Source: Marisa cornuarietis (lineage: Eukaryota > Mollusca > Gastropoda > Architaenioglossa > Ampullariidae). From it: DNA of 64,000 nucleotides. Under the pieces are notes generated by a model. The model did no database searches, was not told the DNA's origin, and saw only the letters and a program-made list of their open reading frames with translations. The stretch lies in NCBI GenBank assembly GCA_004794655.1, contig SMMW01000575.1, positions 8,132,501 to 8,196,500 on the forward strand, read 5' to 3'. The first letter of the stretch is position 1; each line of letters begins with the position of its first letter. A program made the translations under genes and the position numbers. This document shows positions 36,401 through 46,570 of this stretch, piece after piece.

Positions 36401-39400
36401 GCGCCTTTGGTGCCTCAGCGGCTCCCGTCAAACCGTCAGCAAAAGCGTCAGACGAGAATGTTCGGGGAGGTTCATTCATCTTCTTAGCTGACATGTTTAG
36501 TTTGCAGCGACCTCTGCGAGAACATAGTCCTACACTTTACTTGATTGTAAGCATAAAAATATTTCGCTTTTTGACGGCCTGGCAAAAAAGTCGCTTTATC
36601 ACCCCTTACAAACCATTGCCTTTGTATGGAAGGTCCCGTGCGCGTGTCGCAGCTGGCCCCCCCGTTGTCTTCTGGTGCACGTCAGATGCTTGACTTTGTC
36701 TTCTATCGGTATGTCAGATTTAAGACATTTTTTCTCGACGTCCCACCGTAGAGAACGGGAGAGGGGAAAAGGAAATATGATACAAGTGTGAAACAAAGAA
36801 GGAAAGACGTATTGCGTGTGAAGGTGGCGAAGGTGGGGGTTGGGAGGGAGAGATAATATATTATCATGAGGACATTATTCAAACAGAAGCTGAACTACTA
36901 CATAGCAACCTTGTTTAGCAGGCAAGTTCATCTCAACGTTAAGATCCCGTTCACTCTCAGTCCGCTGTGAACACCTAACGGTCCTAAGCCTTTCGGGCCC
37001 TCACAGATATGAGGTCAGCCCCTTTACTCGACACCATCCATTACATTCAGTCACCTACGTCACATCCGTCAGGATCCAACACTCGGGTCTTTCTCTACAA
37101 ACGATGACTTACTAAAAACACAGCACAATACATTATGATTGAGTGCTGCAAAGTTTCAATGCTACACGGTACTCGTATGATGTATGCTATGCCTATGGGT
37201 TCCCGTAAAAGCAATATTGATTTTAGTTTGTTTTCTCTTTTAGTCTTGGTTGTAGCGCATGCGCATGGATAGCCCAGACCAGAGGCGCGCCCGATACCCA
37301 TAATGTGCAGCGCACTTCCCCAACTTGACCCAGCAGTCCAGTGAGTACCTGGGTATTGGGGGAGATAAAGCTGCAAGAGAAAGGAGAAGAACTTGCCCCC
37401 CACCCACATCAACAATCTCCATCCGCTCTCTCCCCTGCGAACACATCAATCCCCAACAACCGAAATCGCACAAGACTACCTATTCCTTTTTTTTTTAGGT
37501 AGGTACTTAGCACAAATAATTTATTAGCTTTAAGTGACTTCTTAACCTTTTGCCTTAGTCTAAGGAATTTCTTCTTTTCATTTCAGTCTTCATCTTTAAA
37601 AAGCTGCTTGCTCTAGTCTAGAACATCAAAGAAAACATTTACCACCCTTTCCCTGCTCTGGCGTGGAGGATCGAGAGGCAACGAGTGCACGTGTACTGAA
37701 TGAGACTAAGATACGAACGTCATGTCTTCGCCTGCGCCAGCAGCCAGCGGTCAAAGCTCTTTTGTTATTGATTCTGTCCCTCATCATCTATAATGGTGTA
37801 AGAATAATACAATCATTTATTATAATTATTCTGTCACTGAAAAGGCTCATTATTCTGTGACAGGTCAGGCATTCGCCGACTGTCTCTAGGATTGTGGAAT
37901 GGCTGCAGACCGAAGGACGACGTCGTTTTTCAAGACGGGTAAAACAGCTACAGGGATTAATAATCGCAACGGTAACAAGTTTTCTTTTTATAAAATCCCT
38001 CCTATTTTTACAATCTGTAGTTGCGCTTCCTCTTAGTTTACCGCCCCTTCCAACCCCCCTTTACTTCCCTTTTCCGTATCATAACTTTAAATTAGGCATT
38101 AAATCGGACTATGGCAAACAGGAAGAAGTGAAAAAGAAGGTAAATGAAATATCTTTTCACGTTTCCATTTTCTTCAGCCGAGGAATGGATTATTTCGTTC
38201 GTACTACCTCACAAGAAGACAAGAAAATAAAATCATTTTATAAAACCCTTTTTTCTTTACCCTCGTAGAAGACCTAGAGATTAATTTTATCCTTCAGTAT
38301 CTTGGCATCGTGGACGCTAGATAATGTACTTTACCCCTGCATCCCATCAACAAACCCTCCCATCCTTTCTGGGGGTGGAGTGGGTTTGAGGGCAAGTAAG
38401 AGATGCAAGGAAACTCTAGTGTGTGAAAAAAGAATTTCGCGATAAAGCCAGGTTATATTACATTACATTACACCGAGTGTCACATGTGCCAGAAAAGGGA
38501 CTTAATTCAGCGATAAAAACTAATCACAACCCTTAGTTTGAGAGGGTGCAGGTATGGGAACTTATCTAGATGTAGCTCGCGTACATCTTGAGGCAAAAAC
38601 AGTGGTGAAACGTTCGTCGTGAGCGATTTTTCATCACCGTCTGCTTATTTCCATCTTATCTAGCACTAGAACACGCAAATCTTTAAGGTCGACATTTCGG
38701 AAACGGTCCTTGTGAACCGTAGTGAGCGAAATTCACTAGCCGACTACTTACCCCGTTAATTCGTTTCCACAAGCACCCGTCTGCTGCTACGTCGTGCACC
38801 GACGGCGGTGGTGGAAGAGGAGGGGGTGGCGGCGAGGAGAGTCCTCGGGTCTGGATCTGGGGGGTCTCGGTAGCGGGCGGGTCCAGGCTGAAGCTAACCT
38901 TCTTCTGCACGTCAGGTCTTTGAGGCAAACCTTTTGGCGACAGAATCACTGGCGGCGAAGAAGAAAGGTCCTCTTGCGATGGTGGACGGGGTGAGCCGTT
39001 CCCGCGCTGTGGGTCGCTCTTTCTCGGGGACGACTCCGCTTTGGGGGTGACATAATCGTTCTTGAAGACTGGACAGCCACTTCTCGGGGGGGAATGCTTA
39101 GAGGGAGGCTTGCGGTGCCGCTCCGAACGCAAGACGAACAGTATAGCGCCGATGATGATCCCCGACAACACGAGCGTGACGCCACCTATGACGCCCACGA
39201 TCACCACATAGCTGTCGTGGGTACTGTCACCGTCCACGTTGCTTGCGTCCCCTAGCGCGGCGCTGAGGTTCTGGAAGCTGACCTCCACCAGCAGGCTGGT
39301 CGTGGCGGACAGGGAGGGTACGCCCATGTCGCTCACACGCAGGTGCAGCTGGTACACGTGCGGGTTCTTCAGTCTCTGCACCCCCGTCAGAGAGAGTTCT

Positions 39401-39638
39401 CCGCTCTTGGGGTCCACTTGAAAGACCCCGTCTTCGTTGCCGCTGGAGATTGAGAACACCAGCGATGATGCGTTGCTGTCGTCAACGTCGTAGGCGATGA
39501 TTCGCGCCAGCACGGTCCCTGCCTCGGGCTGACGCGAGATGACCACAGAGTGGTTGACGTTGGTGGGGAATAGGATGACAGGAGGGTTATCGTTCACGTC
39601 GCTGATGCTGACTGTCACCTGCAAATGACATGGACAAA

Positions 39639-39716
<78 letters not shown>

Positions 39717-41405
39717 CGCCAACGCGTAAGCGGCGATAGTTTTTTCGAGCTTTAACCAAAGACTGACTTTTTATAGGCCATTCTTAACCGGGCTAAAGTA
39801 CCACACCGTCAATCCTCTGACGTAACCTTCAGTTTCAAAAGTGTATTGGCACAAGTTCCGGCATATAACCGAAATTTTAATGTCCCGAAAGTTTGCTCCC
39901 AAAACATTAGTTCAGTGTGTCCTTTCACAAAGTGTTTTACGATGTTTACTCATGTAAGAGGAATTTTAACGACTTGCAAGCTGTTTACATGAATAATAAA
40001 AATAATGCACATTTATACAGCTTTTACCAAGATAATTTCGTCAGAGCGCTTCACAAATAGGAGAAACTACAAACAGACTAATTATAAATAAACTTTCATG
40101 CTAACATCCATTCATACATACAACAGACACACCCAGAGTGAATACAGACACACATTAAGCCAGCGCATGGTCTGGACATGGGAGGCTGAGGTCGATGAGT
40201 TTGAAAAATAGTCTGGACTTAGAGGTGGTCAAAAAAACCAGCGTAACGAAGGCTGATGGGTAATTTGTTTTAAGTTTATGGGGCTTTATAGGAAAAAGAC
40301 TTCATGAAGGCTGGAAGTTAATAACACAATACTCGCAAAACGAATTTAGCGACTTCTCTTACATGAGTGGTGTTCGAGAGCGGGATGTTGCCCCTGTCCC
40401 TGGCCAGCACTGTGAACCCGTATATCGGGTCAGTCTCCCTGTCCAGCGCCCTGGACACGGTGATGGAGCCGTTGGGGTAAACTGTGAACGGCACCTCGCC
40501 ACTGACCGAGCCAGCAAAGAACAGCTCTACCTGCAAGATAAGGTTAACATGTTTTTTTCATATTGTTGCTAAAGGAAGGGAATTGCCAAGTCAAAATCTT
40601 ATTTTGGTAACTAAGAGTTGTCCCTAGTATCCCCATTATCCTAGTGGTTTCAAAATCCAAACAATACCTTGAGTTTACAGACGAAATTATTTAAACTTCA
40701 TTTGTATCACAATTTTTTAAAACCATAATTAAAGATAAACATTCTTTCATCGTCGTATTAACAGTATGATGGACCTATTCCAACCACCACCACCACTCCT
40801 GCAGATCCTACCTCTCCGTTTCTTCCTACATCTGCATCGGTTGCCAGGATGTGGCCGACAAGAAAGCCCCGGTCAGCCCGCTCGGACACAGTGAAAATAT
40901 ACGGAAGCCCTTGAAACTGTGGCGCGTTGTCGTTGAGGTCGCCCGTGGTGATAGTCAGACTGGCCGTCGCCGTCAGCGGGGGACTCCCGCTGTCAGTCGC
41001 AGTGATCGTGAACATCAGCTTGGGAGTGACCTCCCTGTCCAGAGATGCGGCGGCGCTGATGATGCCGGTTTGAGGGTCCACCCGCAAGTATTGTGCAGCC
41101 TCCGGCTCCAAAAGGCTGTAGGCGATGAGGGCGTTTGTACCTACATCCGCGTCGGCGGCAGTCACCTGGAGCAGGTACTGAGCTACGCCGTTGTTTTCGT
41201 CGACAGTGACATGGTAGTCTGACTGGTCAAACCTTGAGATAAAAACACCAATAGAAGTACTTGCCGGAATGGTGGGGTAGCAAGGGATCGGGGCAACTTA
41301 AAGATTATTTTCACAGACAATAAATAAAGCCTTCTACACGTGCCAGCCTGCAGTGAATGTACGCACTGACAGTTGTGATCATAGAGTACGTCCACAGGCT
41401 TTAAG

Positions 41406-41462
<57 letters not shown>

Positions 41463-43153
41463 TAAAAAAGACAATTAAAGTCATTCAAACAAAAAAAATT
41501 ACAGTGTTTTTGTCACCCATTTCTTCCGTTTCAATGATAAATCACTGTCATTTTACAGCAATCTGAATTTTTTTATCGAAATTGTTCTATACAGGGAGTC
41601 TGGTCAGGGTGATTGTTACTACAGACAAGAAGGATGAAGCAAATCCCTAAAATTAATGAATGAATACGACCATATATAAAATGATGAAAAGAAAAAGGAT
41701 AAGCAGGATAAGAGAGGAATAACGAGAAGAAGGGAGATGATCATTTTACGTACATGGGAGGGTTGTCGTTCACATCTGTAATAAAGATGTTGCAGGTTAC
41801 AGTTGTGGTAAGGGGTGGCGAACCCATGTCCGCGCAACTGATGGCGAGGGTGTACGCAGGAGTGGTCTCCCTGTCGATAGTCTTGTTCAGCACAATCTTG
41901 TACCCCTTGTTGATGACCTTCTCGAGGCGGAACTCCGGCGTTGAGTTCATAGAGCAGCTAACGTTACCGTTTTGACTCGCATCACTGTCCTCAACATTGA
42001 CGAAAGCAACGAAAGAGTCCACTATGGCGGATTCCGTAATCTGGACTTCGCTGGTGTCGCCGGTCTGCACCGTGACGATTCTTACTACCGGCGGGTTGTT
42101 GCCAGTGTTTTGCACCTTGATCGTGACGACCGCCTGCACGACGAAAGGAGGAGTCCCACCATCGAAGGCTTCCACGATGAGGTTGTACTCCGATATGCCG
42201 GTCTTGTGTTCCAGCTGCGCTTTAAGCGTGACGTCTCCTGTCGATGAGTTCATCGCGAAGAAGCGGTCCACAACGTCGGAACGTAGACTGCTGAAACGAT
42301 ACTGCACTGTTCCGTACACTCCGCTGTCTTTGTCCATGGCTCGCACCTGCAGAATCTTGGAGCCCACCGGTGCATCTTCTTTGACCTCCACCGCATAGGC
42401 TTCCTGCTCGAACATTGGCGGGTTGTCATTCTCGTCCTCGACCTGGATGTTGACCATGAGGGTGTCGTTGAGCGCTGGGTCGCCGCCGTCGACAGCGATG
42501 ACGTTTAAGTTGTACTCACGGGTGGTCTCGCGGTCCAGTCCCTGTTCCAGGCGCAGGTTTATGAAGCTGCTGACGCCTAGAGACCTTGTGGCCGAGATGG
42601 AGAAGGCGCTGGTCTTTGGAGTCATCTCGTAACGCTGGACGACGAAGTTGGAGCCGCAGTCAAGGTCCTGTGCGCCGCTGAGTTGCAAGACCGTGCCCAC
42701 CTTGGCGCCCTCCGACACTTTGAGATGAACTTGGCGAGAGGGAAAAGACGGAGGGTTGTCGTTGATGTCCACCACCGTGACCTTCACCGTGGCGATGTTA
42801 GTGAAGCCCACGCTCTCGATGGCGACGTTGAATTCCAGTGAGCATGAGCACTGAGATCCGCACACCTGTTCTCTGTCCAGCCGAGTTGCCATGGAGATGA
42901 CTCCCGAACTCGCATCTATTTTGAAGAAGGACGCAGGGACACTCAACTTGTCCAGAATATTGAAGACAAGATTCTTACGGTTGGCATTCGAAACTCCAGG
43001 AAACAGTGCGGGATAGTTGCTGACGTTAACAATAGTAGTATCCTCCCTTTCCTCTTCTTTGATACTGACATCGATATCTGCACCTCGAACCCAGGCTGTC
43101 ACGGCAACGAGAACCAGAACGATTGAAAGAACGTATTCTCTGTTGTCGGCCAT
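32934..43153 (-). CDS. Protocadherin, multi-exon gene (joined model)
   Basis: A homophilic cell-adhesion receptor of the plasma membrane, probably neural by family knowledge. Coding exons by matched splice sites and phase: 41754-43153, 40812-41232, 40363-40530, 38752-39618 and 35544 down, ending either at the TAG at 35419 (993 residues) or in exon 32934-33439 (about 1,160). The protein has a signal peptide (1-24), then seven cadherin repeats ending near residues 136, 247, 355, 466, 572, 676 and 790. One membrane helix spans about 800-826. The cytoplasmic tail is Pro/Ser-rich with a PPPPPLPPPP run near 926-935. Repeat 1 has the paired-Cys loop typical of protocadherins. Seven repeats fit delta-type rather than six-repeat clustered proteins. 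The start ATG has A at -3 and G at +4. The EC3-EC4 calcium linker is degenerate. Confidence 0.95.
33440..35418 (-). other. Protocadherin last intron (or region beyond short form)
   Basis: No coding sequence. It includes T-runs near 33915 and 34349-34366, (GCGC)/(TG) runs near 34455-34480, and a T/G tract near 35130-35161. If the short form is made, its 3'UTR occupies about 35250-35418. Confidence 0.6.
35279..35284 (-). terminator. Poly(A) signal for short protocadherin form
   Basis: AATAAA on the minus strand, 135 bases after the stop at 35419. It is followed by a GT-rich stretch (35220-35245 on the plus strand reads as GGCTGGGTGGGTGG on the minus) suited to cleavage-factor binding. It supports a real short transcript ending in exon 5. 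Confidence 0.55.
35419..35544 (-). CDS. Protocadherin tail exon 5 (terminal or internal)
   Basis: The acceptor TTTCAG|CCT at 35545 is in phase with exon 4. It encodes 'PDDVNSDASGESGTSDSG'+KGASDDD, an acidic Ser-rich block like that in protocadherin tails. If unspliced, it ends at the TAG at 35419-35421 after 41 residues, and a poly(A) signal follows 135 bases later. To join the last exon it must use an internal donor. Two combinations keep frame: TTAC|GTTACT (35427) with acceptor 33440, or CA|GTATGC with an AG 11 bases inside the last exon. Neither donor is strong, so which end is used cannot be decided here. Confidence 0.85.
   Translation of the reverse strand, partial: PDDVNSDASGESGTSDSGKGASDDDTHLDISLDKRQYALRY
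35545..38751 (-). other. Protocadherin intron 4 (3.2 kb)
   Basis: Non-coding. Contains GA-rich stretches (35802-35815, 36253-36264), and a degenerate copy at 37268-37418 of the SINE seen at 63617. The frames at 35959-36339 and 36346-36693 have no recognisable content. Confidence 0.6.
37268..37418 (+). mobile_element. Degenerate SINE copy inside intron
   Basis: 'GCCCGATACCCATAATGTGC' onward aligns with the SINE at 63617-63890: 'GCAGCGCACTTCCCCAACTT' against 'GCAGCATACTTCCCCCAGTC', then GACCCAGC, 'GAGTACCTGGGT' against 'GGGTACCCGAC', and 'TTGGGGGAGATAAAGC' against 'TTGGGGAAGGTAAGGC'. The tRNA-like head is eroded and the A box is not readable. It lies in the orientation opposite to the host gene. 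Confidence 0.6.
38752..39618 (-). CDS. Protocadherin coding exon 4: EC6 end, EC7, TM, tail
   Basis: 867 nt (289 codons), phase 0 on both sides, with acceptor TTTGCAG|GTGACA and donor GGG|GTAAGT. It finishes EC6 with 'DVNDNPP', encodes EC7 (less conserved, without a final DxNDN, as expected for a membrane-proximal repeat), the membrane helix 'VVIVGVIGGVTLVLSGII'… and a basic stop-transfer 'RSERHRK'. The tail that follows is rich in SP and PP motifs, with a PPPPPLPPPP run that could bind SH3, EVH1 or profilin-type partners. A longer open frame upstream of 39618 is intron read-through into a TG repeat. Confidence 0.95.
39643..39713. repeat. (TG)n tract beside exon 4 acceptor
   Basis: About 35 units, 24-94 bases upstream of the exon 4 splice acceptor, reading (CA)n on the gene's strand. 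The tract occupies the zone where the branch point would normally be. Confidence 0.98.
39990..40062 (-). mobile_element. LINE/SINE 3' end in antisense, in intron
   Basis: 'AATAATAAAAATAATGCACA' then 'TTTATACAGCTTTTA' and later 'GAGCGCTTCACAAATAG' follow the same plan as 27129: trinucleotide tail, TTTATA, then a GCGCTT-containing body. The body may run to about 40300. As the host gene is also on the minus strand, it lies in sense with it. Confidence 0.45.
40363..40530 (-). CDS. Protocadherin coding exon 3: middle of EC6
   Basis: 168 nt (56 codons), phase 0 on both sides, with acceptor TTGCAG|GTAGAG and donor CAT|GTAAGA. It encodes the centre of EC6 ('GSITVSRALDRETDP' and 'ARDRGNIPLSNTTH'). 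Because both sides are phase 0, skipping it would keep frame but remove half of a cadherin repeat. Confidence 0.93.
40531..40811 (-). other. Protocadherin intron 2 (281 bp)
   Basis: Short AT-rich intron, GT…AG, nothing else seen. Confidence 0.8.
40812..41232 (-). CDS. Protocadherin coding exon 2: EC5 and start of EC6
   Basis: 421 nt. The acceptor is TCTCAAG| at 41233 and the donor GAG|GTAGGA at 40811. It enters with one base completing Met467 and leaves in phase 0. It carries all of EC5 ('ADADVG', 'LDREVTP', 'ATDSGSPPL', 'DLNDNAPQF') and the start of EC6 up to 'ATDADVGRNGE'. The calcium-binding motifs DxD, LDRE and DxNDN are intact. Confidence 0.95.
41233..41753 (-). other. Protocadherin intron 1 (521 bp) with (AAT)n
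   Basis: GT…AG intron, phase 2. Holds an uninterrupted (AAT/ATT)n tract at 41406-41461 of about 18 units. Confidence 0.85.
41406..41461. repeat. (AAT)n microsatellite
   Basis: About 18 trinucleotide units inside protocadherin intron 1. It could be the tail of a lost retroelement copy, as such tails occur elsewhere in the window. Confidence 0.97.
41754..43153 (-). CDS. Protocadherin coding exon 1: signal peptide, EC1-EC4
   Basis: 1,400 nt, residues 1-466 plus two bases of codon 467. Signal peptide 'LSIVLVLVAVTAWVRG'. EC1 ends 'DINDNPP', EC2 'DENDNPP', EC3 'VQNTGNNPP' and EC4 'DVNDNPP'. The donor is AT|GTACGT at 41753/41752. A plausible alternative, TAC|GTAAAA four bases nearer the exon... 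would put the next exon out of frame, whereas AT|GTACGT restores the Met-Phe pair usual after DVNDNPP. EC1 carries a Cys-rich loop 'REQVCGSQCSCSLEF'. In EC3 the usual 'LDRE' is 'LEHKTG'. Confidence 0.95.
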
Positions 43154-43243
43154 GTTTCAAGTGTCCTTGCTGTTCAAAGCAGTTTCCCTCAGAAACTGTG
43201 GCAAGAACTCCCAACCAAAGGATCAGTTCATCTCGTTAGACAG
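43154..43243 (-). other. Protocadherin 5'UTR part of first coding exon
   Basis: On the minus strand a strong acceptor, 'CTTTCTGTCTTTTGCAG', ends at 43244, so transcription probably starts in an upstream exon and this exon begins at 43243. The 90-base leader has one out-of-frame ATG (43212-43214) before the main start. Confidence 0.55.
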
Positions 43244-44069
43244 CTGCAAAAGACAGAAAGGAGAAATGTTGCCAAAGCAGGTTTGCAGCCAAGCGCAGTT
43301 TTGGTGTTCTCGCGAAAAGATTACCAGTAGATAAGATTTTCAAGTGCTATCGTCAACAAGTTTAAAAAACATGTAGCTTTTCGCAAGAGGGGATAGGAAG
43401 GAGAAGTATCAAATGTGGAAGAAGGGAGGAAGAAGAACATGGCGGTGAAGGGGTTACAGCTGTTTTGCGGAAGCCGGGAAGCGCCGTCAGCTGACAGTTT
43501 AAATGGCTCGACAGGAGACACATAGCATATGTTTGCCCGATTTTTTCCCCAAAATGTTTCTGCGTAGTCCACGGTGTAGGTGCTCTTCACTCTCTTTGTG
43601 AAAAATAAGAAAAAGTAGTTTTGCTTCTCCACTCTCACCCCCTCCCCAATTTAACCGTTTCATCTTGCAGTTATAAATATCGCAAAGGGAGGGGGGTTGG
43701 AAGCTAACGTAATCTTGCGAGAGGGGGTGGGGGTGTGGGAGTTCGTGATGATACATCTTATCCGATGCTTTCATCTCGGCCATTACTCAGACCCAGGCAA
43801 GAAACCAAGGAACTCCGTGCAAACTTCTCATACAGGAAGACCCTTGGCCCCGCAGCCAGGACTGATAACTTTGAGAGAGAAGTAAAACGCTGGACTCAAA
43901 ACATACCGGCGAGGGGTAGGGGGATGGATTGTGTGAGGTGGGGCAAATTCCTTTCGAAAATCTTCTCTCACGCTAGCACTCGCATTTGGCCAAGCCCATT
44001 CTTCAAACAAACTGTCGTTTCCAAGATTCTCAACAGTCATCTGTCGTCTGGAATACAATTACATCAGTT

Positions 44070-44071
<2 letters not shown>
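43244..44071. other. Non-coding upstream of protocadherin
   Basis: Presumed intron or promoter-distal DNA. G-rich runs near 43690-43740. No coding exon recognised. Confidence 0.45.

Positions 44072-44127
<56 letters not shown>
44072..44127. repeat. (CA)n microsatellite
   Basis: About 27 CA units. Confidence 0.98.
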
Positions 44128-44130
<3 letters not shown>

Positions 44131-45851
44131 AAAAAAACCCATCAGGTTGGTGTGGGAGAATGATAAAATTTACGGTAGTCATAAGGGACAACACAGGGGC
44201 ATATTCAGACACTTGAATTCTTCACCGAAAAAGCTCACTCGCACGCACATACACGCGCACACATAGAACGTTAGAAAGAGCGAAGACGAAGGGAAGATTT
44301 GGGTCGGGCATTAAAAAAAAACTTTACCCAACATTCAAAGGAGTGTCGTGAAAAAGAGAAAAAGATTCCGTTCGTTTGTGCAAACAAACGGGTGGACCCC
44401 CTTTAATCAGTGTAACGAGAAGCATGGGACGGCCGATAGGGTGTCATCAACTGCCCATGATGCACTGCGTTCTTTGAGCGGGACGTCAATGCCAAGAGCA
44501 AACTACTCCACAAACAAAGAGGCCGAGGCGTGGAGGAGAGACAAATTCCTGTCTCCCGGTTGCTTAAGTGACTGTCCACAGGTTTAGTCGCATCCTCTTG
44601 CAAGGGCTGCCTTGTTCCGCGGGCTGTAGTGAAGAGACCCTTGTTCTCAGGTGTACTTTGTCGTGGTGGGAGGGAGAAGGTGCCGGTTTGTAACCCCCCA
44701 AATGACGTCAATGACAGTAGGTTTAGACAGTCGCAAGCCCAAGGTCGACAAGATGCTTCCACAAGTCCTATAACTGGGCGATACAGTCTAATACAGCTGA
44801 AGGCTAAAAACTGATTAGAAAGAAAGAAAAAAGAAAGAAAGCGCAAATAAGACAGCTCGTTATTAAAGTAATCGAAAGCCTAGTAGTACTGTGAGGATTA
44901 TGTCTTTCTCTCTGACACACACACACACACCTACATCCACACAAAACTGGTGTGTGTGTGAATGAAAGAAAGAGAGTGGGGGTGAAAGAAACGTGTGAAT
45001 TTCGAAGTCAATCTCTTCCATTGCCTGTTAACACGGTATGCTTTGAGCATCCCTTTTCTTTGAAAAGCATCTCGGTCCGTCAGACATCAAAAAGGATCAT
45101 GGTCTACTTTTTCGCATATCGCTTTGAAATCTTCCAGACATATACGAAACTTTGGCGATAAACGACATGTATACCGTCTACCGATAGGGCTGATGAGGGA
45201 GGAAATGCATAAATGAAAGCTCGAAACTTCTGCAACAGATTCATATCAGTGCCTAGGTTTATGCTTGGCAGATATTCTCTTTCATCAGATGAGCAGACCA
45301 ACGCTTTGCAGCTGGAGCCCACCCTGATTATGTCATGTTATCTCCACAGATACACGATATCTGTATACTCCAAGATATAAGCCCCTTGGCATCTCCCTCC
45401 AAAAACACCACCACCACCACACCATTAGTCCCCCAAGAAGTGACGTTTAGTAGGTTTCTGTTGGGATGGGAAAAGTTGTTCATGGAAAGTTGACGCATAC
45501 ATCTGTAATTAATGAGAGGTTAAGTACGTAAAGTTTTCTAGGAACCTGATTATGGGAGTGTGAATAGACGAATAGTCTATTTCTACGCACAATCTGTCTA
45601 CAACATCAAACGAGACAGTATCAGACAGCTGACTACTGAAGTCGGCGTTATTTCTGAGGTAAGATTTTGCTTTGTCAACAGCTAAGACTTTGTTTCCCTA
45701 GCTTAATCCTAATGTTTAGGAAGCGCGGGTGACTAAATATACATCAGAACACTTCTATGCACTTAGACACATGCCAGTAAACGCAATTATGCAAGATACC
45801 TTTATCAACGACATGAATGATAAAACAAATACACCCGCAAACACACACACA

Positions 45852-45902
<51 letters not shown>

Positions 45903-46339
45903 GAGTGACAGGTAGAACGGGTAGGACAAGCGGACAAGGAAGAAGAACATGAGATAATCAGAGAGGAGAAAGGATGAGAAGCCGGAAAGACGAAAGATGT
46001 GTCAGTTTTATTTTAATTAATTAAAAAAAATACTCCTGGCAGATAAGAGCTCTCAGTGTCAATCATCCATAGCAATCTTATCGCAATGAGAAATAATATC
46101 ATTGATTTCTGCATTACAATTAGCGAGATAAACATGCAGGATTGTCGTAATGAAACCAACTTTACCTTCCGCACACTCGGAGTGAAAAAAAACTCCGGTC
46201 TTTCCCTTCCTGAGATGCAAGTCAATAAACACAGCGCGTGCACAAACCCACACAAACAGCTCACACGAAGTCCGAGGCAACACTGAGAAAGTTACTCCCA
46301 GGAGTAGATTCACGAGACTGGCTATCCGAGGGGAAATTC
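44128..46339. other. Non-coding with simple repeats
   Basis: (CT)n/(CA)n at 45852-45898, short CA runs near 44919. Frames at 44403-44846 and elsewhere are without motifs. Confidence 0.45.
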
Positions 46340-46570
46340 ACTCAGGTAAGCAGGAGCCGGGCAACACAAGGTACTTGTATTGTACGCGCGCTGCAACTCT
46401 TGTCCGACGCTGGGCGGTTCAACGGGACTGCGCTAGACTCCGCCCACTGGCGGTTGATTGACAGACCGCGCCTTGCCTGCGAGACGGAGGTCGCCTCACG
46501 AGGCACGCGCCGCTGTTGCACATCTTTAGAAAGGGCCTGCCTCTCGCACGCCCATACCTCACCACACGTG
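46340..46570. promoter_or_regulatory. GC-rich patch, candidate promoter/enhancer
   Basis: A CpG-rich stretch 3.2 kb upstream of the protocadherin start. It has two GC boxes (GGGCGG at 46412-46417 and CCGCCC at 46440-46445) and an exact TGATTGACAG at 46455-46464, the known PBX/MEIS composite site. A perfect-looking plus-strand donor, CTCAG|GTAAGC, is at 46345/46346. There is no TATA box I would trust. It could serve the minus-strand protocadherin or an unseen plus-strand transcript. Confidence 0.3.

Larger units (their letters stand above)
39619..40362 (-). other. Protocadherin intron 3, with CA tract and repeat insertion
   Basis: Carries a (CA)n tract on the sense strand next to the exon 4 acceptor and, at 39990-40062, an antisense LINE/SINE end. 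Both are listed separately. The frame in 39619-39759 is read-through. Confidence 0.7.

Noticed and set aside
39619..39759. N-terminal extension of the protocadherin membrane-exon frame starting at 39759
   Set aside because: It reads through the intron and a TG repeat as His-Thr. A clean acceptor at 39619 in the right phase marks the true exon start.
41972..42632. Plus-strand frames opposite protocadherin exon 1
   Set aside because: They are antisense shadows of a GC-rich coding exon, without motifs.
43735..44216. Plus-strand frames of 142 and 76 codons
   Set aside because: They end in a CA repeat and have no family signature or splice support.
46321..46350. A plus-strand first exon ending at CTCAG|GTAAGC
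   Set aside because: The donor looks good, but no downstream plus-strand coding exon was found, so I kept it only as a note on the candidate regulatory patch.
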